Part shown: positions 7,026 to 11,524 of the stretch, piece after piece | How the letters are laid out: each line of letters begins with the position of its first letter | Numbering within the stretch: the stretch's first letter is position 1 | Origin: Acidobacteriota bacterium | GTDB taxonomy: Bacteria > Acidobacteriota > Aminicenantia > UBA2199 | Assembly: GCA_028749105.1 (NCBI GenBank) | Contig: JAQUQF010000030.1 | Span: 1 to 11,524 of the forward strand | Length of the DNA: 11,524 bases | Direction: 5' to 3' | Position numbers and translations under genes: made by a program | The notes under the pieces: model-generated | Told to the model about the DNA's origin: nothing | Seen by the model: the letters and a program-made list of their open reading frames with translations, nothing else | The model's database searches: none

Positions 7026-7067
7026 TACTTCTGGTGGTCATTTCTCTCCACGTGGAATGCTCTGTGA

Positions 7068-7964
7068 TTAGGCTTGGAAATCGACGAAGCTGGCCAATAA
7101 AAATTCGATCAAGGCTTTTTGGTGAGGGAGATTTCGGCGTTCACGCTTGACATAAATGCAGAACTGGTCGTCCATCCAGCCCCGGTCGGGAAAGAGGTCA
7201 ATCAGCAGACCCTGGCGCAATTCCCCTTCGACCGTGTAGCGCGGCACAAAGGCTACCCCAATCCCGGCCAACGCCCCGTTGATCAGGCCGCGCACATGGT
7301 TGATCTGCATGATGTGCGCCAGCATGGCTGGCTTGCCTTCGGGCAGGGCCATGACGAAGTTGCTCCACCATTCACCCTTTTCGTCCACCGACAGCACGGT
7401 TACCCTCGCCAGGTCGTCCGGCTCCCGCAGGCGGTGCTTCTTGGCGAAGGCGGGGGAGGCGGTGACCACGTAGCGCTCGCGGAAGAGAAAGATGCGATCC
7501 ACTTCGCGATGATGGCAGGGTTTGCAGTCGACGATCAGGTCGAGCTCGTCGCGCAGCAACAGTGGATGGAGAACATGGGAAAAGGTGCATTGCAGGCGGA
7601 TTTCAGGGTGGCGCGGGATGAATTTTGCAAGTTCACGCGTCAGTACTGTCGTGCCGAATTCCACCGGGGCTCCCAGCACAAGCTTATGATGGAGGATTCC
7701 TCCTTTTCCGCTCAGGAAGTCCTGGCAGCGGTCGACTTCGGCGAATATGCGGTCGCAGTTGCGGAGCAACTCCTCTCCTGCTTCGGTCAGTTCATACAGC
7801 CCTCCCCGGCGAACAACCAGCTGGGTTTGAACCGCACGTTCGAGCTTCTTGAGGGAGTGGCTCACAGCCGATTGCGTGATAAAAAGTTGCTCTGCTGTTT
7901 TGGTGAAATTGCGGATCTTGGCAAAGGTCCAGAATGTTTTCAATTGATATAGGTCAAGCGTCAT
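7068..7964 (-). CDS. LysR-family transcriptional regulator
   Basis: A 298-residue protein of typical LysR length. Residues 1-62 form the winged helix-turn-helix, with the recognition region FTKTAEQLFITQSAVSHSLK (20-39). The rest is a periplasmic-binding-protein-like effector domain that senses a small molecule, unidentified here. The ATG at 7964 begins right at the conserved DLYQLKTF start of the family; its ribosome-binding site is weak (GGAA). It is divergent from the pruA-amaB operon, the usual sign that a LysR protein controls the neighbouring operon and its own gene. The intergenic 26-bp palindrome is the likely operator. The effector could be an amino-acid semialdehyde, its cyclic form or the parent amino acid, by inference. 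It lies upstream of fdhA on the same strand, 155 bp away, with no clear terminator between. Confidence 0.93.
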   Translation of the reverse strand: MTLDLYQLKTFWTFAKIRNFTKTAEQLFITQSAVSHSLKKLERAVQTQLVVRRGGLYELTEAGEELLRNCDRIFAEVDRCQDFLSGKGGILHHKLVLGAPVEFGTTVLTRELAKFIPRHPEIRLQCTFSHVLHPLLLRDELDLIVDCKPCHHREVDRIFLFRERYVVTASPAFAKKHRLREPDDLARVTVLSVDEKGEWWSNFVMALPEGKPAMLAHIMQINHVRGLINGALAGIGVAFVPRYTVEGELRQGLLIDLFPDRGWMDDQFCIYVKRERRNLPHQKALIEFLLASFVDFQA

Positions 7965-7987
7965 GTTTCCGTTATTGCTGAAATATT

Positions 7988-8013
7988 TTCATATTAGTCA
8001 TGAGTATTATGAA
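7988..8013. promoter_or_regulatory. LysR operator candidate, 26-bp near-palindrome
   Basis: Arms TTCATA (7988-7993) and TATGAA (8008-8013) continue inward to the centre TCATGA (7998-8003); 11 of 13 positions per arm are complementary. The centre lies about 50 bp before the predicted pruA start, typical for LysR activation, and about 30 bp into the predicted lysR transcript, suited to autorepression. Confidence 0.6.
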
Positions 8014-8014
8014 T

Positions 8015-8043
8015 TTGATTTATGCAACACTCTACATTATATC
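8015..8043 (+). promoter_or_regulatory. Predicted promoter of the pruA-amaB operon
   Basis: TTGATT (8015-8020) and TATATC (8038-8043) are separated by 17 bp; each matches consensus at 4 of 6. A weak promoter directly downstream of a palindrome fits activator dependence. Its -10 overlaps the lysR -10 on the other strand. Predicted start is near 8050, about 80 nt before the pruA ATG. Confidence 0.45.
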
Positions 8044-8063
8044 TATTATGAACGGCATGTCAA
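8036..8063 (-). promoter_or_regulatory. Consensus sigma70 promoter of lysR
   Basis: On the minus strand a perfect TTGACA (8063-8058) and a perfect TATAAT (8041-8036) are separated by 16 bp. Predicted start is near 8029, about 65 nt before the lysR ATG, with the 26-bp operator inside that leader. Both hexamers being exact is rare and makes this the best-supported promoter in the window. Confidence 0.7.
8044..8052 (+). repeat. Second copy of the TATTATGAA half-site
   Basis: TATTATGAA at 8044-8052 exactly repeats the right arm of the operator (8005-8013), 39 bp apart. It sits in the spacer of the lysR promoter and at the predicted pruA start, so binding there could affect both promoters. Confidence 0.4.
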
Positions 8064-8119
8064 CAAACAGCCGACTTCACAGCGATGGTTGCCCGAGTTT
8101 GTCATCAGTGCGTGCGGCC

Positions 8120-8124
8120 AGGAG
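8120..8124 (+). promoter_or_regulatory. Ribosome-binding site that fixes the pruA start
   Basis: AGGAG lies 6 nt before the ATG at 8131. The frame is open upstream to 7963, but that leader overlaps the promoters and the lysR start, and has no counterpart in the family. Confidence 0.8.
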
Positions 8125-8130
8125 CGATGC

Positions 8131-9777
8131 ATGATCAATGCCATGTTTGAAATTCCGCTGCCCGCAAACGAGCCGGCCCTGTCGTATGCGCCGGGATCCC
8201 GCGAGCGGAAGCTGATAACGGAAGAACTGAACCGCCAGTATGGGATGACACTTGACGTTCCCCTGATCATCGGCGGCCAGGAAGTCCGCACGGGAAAACT
8301 TGGTGTGGCGATCTGCCCCCATGAGCATCAACACCGCTTGGCACAGTTCCATCACGCCGGCGAGGCGGAAGTGCACCTGGCCATGCAAGCGGCTTTGGCT
8401 GCCCAGGGAAAGTGGCAACGAATGCCTTGGTATGACCGGGTGGCCATTTTTTTGCGGGCGGCGGATCTCATTTCCGGGAAATATCGCTTCATCCTCAACG
8501 CCGCCACCATGCTGAACCAGAGCAAGAACGTCTACCAGGCCGAGATCGATGCCACGGCCGAGCTGGCCGATTTCCTGCGCTTCAATGCTTATTTCATGCA
8601 GAAGATCTACTCCGAGCAACCGCCCTTTCACGCTCCCGGGACATGGAACCGCATGCAATACCGGCCGCTGGAAGGATTCGTCTTCGCGGTGTCGCCCTTC
8701 AACTTCACTGCCATTGCCGGCAACCTGTGTATTGCTCCGGCGCTGATGGGCAACGTCGTCGTCTGGAAGCCGGCTACCACTTCGGTGCTGAGTTCCTACT
8801 ACCTGATGAAACTATACCAGGAAGCCGGCCTTCCGGACGGGGTCATCAATTTCGTGCCCGGTCAGGGCAGCATGGTGGCCCCCATCGTTCTGGATGACGA
8901 ACATCTGGCTGGCTTACACGTGACCTGCTCGACTCAGGCATTCAGCTCCATGTGGCGCACGATCGGGCAAAATATTGGGAAATACCGGTCGTATCCGCGC
9001 CTTGTCGGCGAGACCGGAGGCAAGGATTTCGTGGTGCTGCATCCGTCAGCCGACATCCGTTCCGCGGCGGTTGCCCTGGCGCGCGGCGCCTTCGAATACC
9101 AGGGCCAGAAATGCTCCGCCGTATCCCGGGCCTATATCCCCGAGTCTCTTTGGCCTCGGTTGTGGGACGAACTGGGGCCAATGGTCGCCGATATCATGGC
9201 CGACACTGGCGACCCACGTGATTTCAAGTTTTTCAATGCCGTGATATCGCAAGCCGCCTTTGACAAGACCATGGCCTATTTGAAGGAAGCCCGGCATGGC
9301 GAAAAAGCACAAGTGCTGATAGGCGGGGGCGGCGATGACCGCGTCGGCTTTTTCATCCAGCCGACCGTGATCCTTACCCGCGATCCCGGCTACATCACCA
9401 TGAGTGAAGAGCTGTTCGCCCCGGTGCTGACCGTCTGCCTCTATGAGGATGAACGCTATGAGGAGACGCTGCGCATCTGCGACGCCACCTCGGCGTACGC
9501 CCTCACCGGGGCGGTGTTTGCCAGCGACCGCGAGGCGATCGGAAAGGCCCTGGACATTTTGCGCCACGCGGCGGGCAATTTCTACATCAACGACAAGCCG
9601 ACGGGCGCCGTGGTGGGACAGCAGCCGTTCGGCGGCGGCCGCGCCTCCGGGACGAATGACAAGGCCGGCTCGCACTTGAACCTGCTGCGCTGGACCAATC
9701 CTCAGGCCATCAAGGAGTGCTTCACTCCGCCGAGTGATTACCGATACCCTTTCATGCAAAAAGGAGAATGTTCATGA
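8131..9777 (+). CDS. pruA: ALDH4-type delta-1-pyrroline-5-carboxylate dehydrogenase
   Basis: A 548-residue NAD-dependent aldehyde dehydrogenase of the ALDH4/PruA family, which oxidises glutamate semialdehyde (open form of P5C) to glutamate in proline, ornithine and arginine breakdown. The N terminus INAMFEIPLPANEPALSYAP is the family start. Other marks are FVFAVSPFNFTAIAGNL (catalytic Asn region), VGETGGKDF with general base Glu294, and GQKCSA with nucleophile Cys328. The C-terminal GQQPFGGGRASGTNDKAG loop anchors the amino-acid backbone of the substrate. The cofactor-binding segment, FTGSTxxF in relatives, reads VTCSTQAF here, with Cys266 in place of Gly. The start is set by AGGAG at 8120. 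It overlaps the next gene by 4 bp. No proline dehydrogenase is present, so the P5C source may be ornithine or arginine, or a gene elsewhere. A related semialdehyde as true substrate is possible. Confidence 0.9.
   Translation: MINAMFEIPLPANEPALSYAPGSRERKLITEELNRQYGMTLDVPLIIGGQEVRTGKLGVAICPHEHQHRLAQFHHAGEAEVHLAMQAALAAQGKWQRMPWYDRVAIFLRAADLISGKYRFILNAATMLNQSKNVYQAEIDATAELADFLRFNAYFMQKIYSEQPPFHAPGTWNRMQYRPLEGFVFAVSPFNFTAIAGNLCIAPALMGNVVVWKPATTSVLSSYYLMKLYQEAGLPDGVINFVPGQGSMVAPIVLDDEHLAGLHVTCSTQAFSSMWRTIGQNIGKYRSYPRLVGETGGKDFVVLHPSADIRSAAVALARGAFEYQGQKCSAVSRAYIPESLWPRLWDELGPMVADIMADTGDPRDFKFFNAVISQAAFDKTMAYLKEARHGEKAQVLIGGGGDDRVGFFIQPTVILTRDPGYITMSEELFAPVLTVCLYEDERYEETLRICDATSAYALTGAVFASDREAIGKALDILRHAAGNFYINDKPTGAVVGQQPFGGGRASGTNDKAGSHLNLLRWTNPQAIKECFTPPSDYRYPFMQKGECS
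9762..9766 (+). promoter_or_regulatory. Ribosome-binding site that sets the amaB start
   Basis: AGGAG lies within the end of pruA. Only 1 nt separates it from the ATG at 9768, but 7 nt from the in-frame ATG at 9774, which is therefore the likely start. That ATG overlaps the pruA stop as ATGA. Confidence 0.75.
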
Positions 9778-11342
9778 GAATGGAACGAATGATGGAAAAG
9801 ATCGACTTGAAACCGGTTCAAGACGCGGTTTTCAGGGAACTGGGGCTGAAAGAGGAGAATGACGGCGCCTGCTGCGGCCGCTGGCTTGCAGGCGGTGATT
9901 CCATTTCCTCCGTCAGCCCGATTGACGGCCGGCCGCTGGGGCGTGTCCGCAAGGCCGGTTCCGAGGAATACGCCGCCGTGCTGGCGGAAGCCCGAGAGGC
10001 GTTCTTGCTCTGGCGGAATGTACCCGCACCCCGGCGCGGCGAGATGATCCGCGCCCTGGGCGACGAGCTGCGCAGGCACAAGGACGCCCTGGGCACCCTG
10101 GTCTCGCTGGAAATGGGCAAGATCAAGGCCGAAGGCGACGGCGAGATCCAGGAAATGATCGACATCTGTGATTTCGCGTTGGGTTTGTCGCGCCAGTTAT
10201 ATGGAAAAACCATGCACAGTGAACGCCCCGGCAACCGCATGTACGAGCAATGGCATCCGCTGGGCATCGTCGGCCTGATCACATCGTTCAACTTTCCAGT
10301 CGCCGTCTGGGCCTGGAACTTCGCCGTGGCCGCCGTGGCCGGGAACGTGACGGTGTGGAAGCCGTCCAGCAAGACCCCGCTGACCGCTGTTGCCGTGACC
10401 AAGATCGTCCAGCATGTGCTGGCAGCACACAAATTCCCGGGAGCGGTGGCCTCGCTGCTGGTGGGCAGCGGCGGCGAAATCGGCGAACGCCTCCTGACGG
10501 ACCGGCGCGTCCCGCTGATTTCCGCTACTGGATCCACGCGCATGGGCAGACACATCGGTTGCGTCGTAGGCGAACGCCTGGGCCGGACGCTGCTCGAGCT
10601 CGGCGGCAACAACGCCCTCATCGTGAGCGAACACGCCGATCTGTCCCTGGCCTTGCAGGCCACCCTGTTCGGGGCCGTCGGCACCAGTGGCCAGCGTTGC
10701 ACCTCCACCCGCCGGCTGTTCGTTCATGAAGCAGTCTATGACCGCTTCCTGGAGAGCCTGTTGCAGGTCTACTGGCAGGTCCGCATCGGCAATCCGCTGT
10801 CGCCCCATACGCTGATGGGACCATTGGTGGATGCTCACGCTGTGTCCGTCATGCAGGGGGCCATCCGCCGCCTGCAGGATGAGGGCGGGCGCGTACTGTA
10901 CGGGGGAGAGCCATTGCTAGGAGAAGAGTATCCCGGCGGAGCCTATGTCCGTCCATGCCTGGCGGAATCACAAAATCGCTTCCAGGTCGTCCAGGAAGAA
11001 ACCTTTGCCCCCATCCTGTACATAATGAAGTTCCGCTCCATCGACGAGGCCATCGCCATGCAGAATGACGTTCCGCAGGGGCTCAGTTCGTCCCTTTTCA
11101 GCAACCGCCTGCAAGAAACGGAATTGTTCCTCTCCGCTCTGGGCAGTGACTGCGGCATTGCCAACATCAATACCGGCACCAGCGGCGCCGAGATCGGCGG
11201 CGCTTTCGGCGGTGAAAAAGATACGGGCGGCGGCCGCGAATCGGGATCGGATGCCTGGAAATTCTACATGCGCCGGCAGACAGTCAATGTCAATTGGGGA
11301 ACGGCTCTGCTTCTGGCGCAGGGGATCCGTTTTGCCATGTGA
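9774..11342 (+). CDS. amaB: ALDH7-type (antiquitin) alpha-aminoadipic semialdehyde / piperideine-6-carboxylate dehydrogenase
   Basis: A 522-residue NAD-dependent aldehyde dehydrogenase of the ALDH7 family. Members oxidise alpha-aminoadipic semialdehyde (cyclic form piperideine-6-carboxylate) to alpha-aminoadipate in lysine breakdown. Catalytic features: SFNFP with Asn173, ATGSTRMG at the cofactor site, ELGGNN with Glu275, and GTSGQRCTSTRR with nucleophile Cys309. The ALDH7-specific C-terminal region, NINTGTSGAEIGGAFGGEKD followed by TGGGRESGSDAWK and the tail LLLAQGIRF, is complete. The ATG at 9774 was chosen on ribosome-binding-site spacing; the ATGA overlap with pruA implies coupled expression. 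Together the two genes oxidise the five- and six-carbon cyclic imino acids, pointing to ornithine/proline plus lysine catabolism under the LysR regulator. Other aldehydes (betaine aldehyde, lipid aldehydes) are also accepted by some ALDH7 enzymes. Confidence 0.9.
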   Translation: MRMERMMEKIDLKPVQDAVFRELGLKEENDGACCGRWLAGGDSISSVSPIDGRPLGRVRKAGSEEYAAVLAEAREAFLLWRNVPAPRRGEMIRALGDELRRHKDALGTLVSLEMGKIKAEGDGEIQEMIDICDFALGLSRQLYGKTMHSERPGNRMYEQWHPLGIVGLITSFNFPVAVWAWNFAVAAVAGNVTVWKPSSKTPLTAVAVTKIVQHVLAAHKFPGAVASLLVGSGGEIGERLLTDRRVPLISATGSTRMGRHIGCVVGERLGRTLLELGGNNALIVSEHADLSLALQATLFGAVGTSGQRCTSTRRLFVHEAVYDRFLESLLQVYWQVRIGNPLSPHTLMGPLVDAHAVSVMQGAIRRLQDEGGRVLYGGEPLLGEEYPGGAYVRPCLAESQNRFQVVQEETFAPILYIMKFRSIDEAIAMQNDVPQGLSSSLFSNRLQETELFLSALGSDCGIANINTGTSGAEIGGAFGGEKDTGGGRESGSDAWKFYMRRQTVNVNWGTALLLAQGIRFAM

Positions 11343-11399
11343 GTGTAAATGACTCCATTGACAACCAAGATAGTTTGAACGGTGCTTTCCACCTAATTC

Positions 11400-11416
11400 C
11401 ATGCCGCTTGGGCATG
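11400..11416. repeat. Small perfect hairpin after amaB
   Basis: CATGCC (11400-11405) and GGCATG (11411-11416) form a 6-bp stem around GCTTG, 57 bp after the amaB stop. No T-run follows on either strand, so it is at best a weak or factor-dependent terminator. Confidence 0.35.
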
Positions 11417-11468
11417 CGATCATCAGCCGGTTCGCTCCTGGCAACATTATACGGCAAGCACATTTCTC

Positions 11469-11497
11469 TTGACATTTGCAGGGAAATCGTAGAAAAT
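11469..11497 (+). promoter_or_regulatory. Possible promoter for a gene beyond the right edge
   Basis: A perfect TTGACA (11469-11474) is followed after 17 bp by GAAAAT (11492-11497, 4 of 6). The final bases include GAGG (11517-11520), which could be a ribosome-binding site, so a start just past the edge is plausible. No gene was seen in 11343-11524. Confidence 0.4.
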
Positions 11498-11524
11498 AAC
11501 ACCTTTCCATGGCGACGAGGGACA

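Noticed and set aside
6913..7067. Molybdenum cofactor riboswitch in the fdhA leader
   Set aside because: The predicted leader of about 78 nt is AT-rich with no extended paired structure of the size a Moco riboswitch needs.
7007..7067. Intrinsic terminator between lysR and fdhA
   Set aside because: A T-run exists on the minus strand, but the preceding sequence forms no stable GC stem; the CCACGTGG palindrome is too far away.
7119..7952. 277-residue open frame on the plus strand opposite lysR
   Set aside because: Complement of a clear LysR gene; the peptide is low in recognisable structure.
8015..8029. FNR site (TTGAT-N4-ATCAA) in the divergent region
   Set aside because: Only the left half TTGAT matches; the right half is GCAAC.
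9818..10708. 296-residue open frame on the minus strand inside amaB
   Set aside because: Antisense shadow of a strongly conserved aldehyde dehydrogenase; Ser/Pro/Arg-rich composition typical of shadow frames.

Overview
The window looks like a chromosomal piece of an anaerobic, GC-rich bacterium, most likely a member of the Desulfobacterota (sulfate-reducing or syntrophic type). This rests on the gene content: a NuoG-like formate dehydrogenase catalytic subunit, FdhD and MobA maturation genes, and anaerobe-style amino-acid semialdehyde dehydrogenases. No rRNA or other taxonomic marker is present, so the assignment is inference. No mobile element, CRISPR array, tRNA or rRNA was seen.

Left part (1-3909, plus strand): a tightly packed operon already under way at the left edge. 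It holds a THEP1-like P-loop NTPase, a class I SAM-dependent methyltransferase, an HD-domain protein with a Cys-rich C-terminal tail, FdhD (sulfuration of the formate dehydrogenase cofactor) and MobA (guanylation of molybdopterin). The last two finish the Mo/W bis-MGD cofactor. The first three have no assigned role in that pathway, but their position makes them candidates for metal or cofactor handling. The FdhD is unusual: its normally conserved CxxC sulfur-transfer loop reads Ser-Gly-Val-Phe-Cys.

Middle (3910-7067): the operon converges on fdhA, a 907-residue formate dehydrogenase alpha subunit on the minus strand, across a 279-bp gap with nested inverted repeats. fdhA stands alone, with no NuoF- or NuoE-like partner in the window. 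It has its own near-consensus promoter and a perfect 15-bp palindrome at the predicted transcription start.

Right part (7068-11524): a LysR-type regulator on the minus strand diverges from a two-gene operon encoding an ALDH4/PruA-type delta-1-pyrroline-5-carboxylate dehydrogenase and an ALDH7/AmaB-type (antiquitin) alpha-aminoadipic semialdehyde dehydrogenase, joined by an ATGA overlap. The 166-bp divergent region is AT-rich. It holds a fully consensus promoter for lysR, an overlapping opposite promoter for the dehydrogenases, and a 26-bp near-palindrome centred about 50 bp upstream of the predicted dehydrogenase start, the usual site for LysR activators. TATGAA half-sites of the same kind also occur in front of fdhA, so the LysR protein may link formate oxidation and amino-acid semialdehyde oxidation.

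The last 180 bp are non-coding. They carry a small hairpin and a possible promoter for a gene beyond the right edge.
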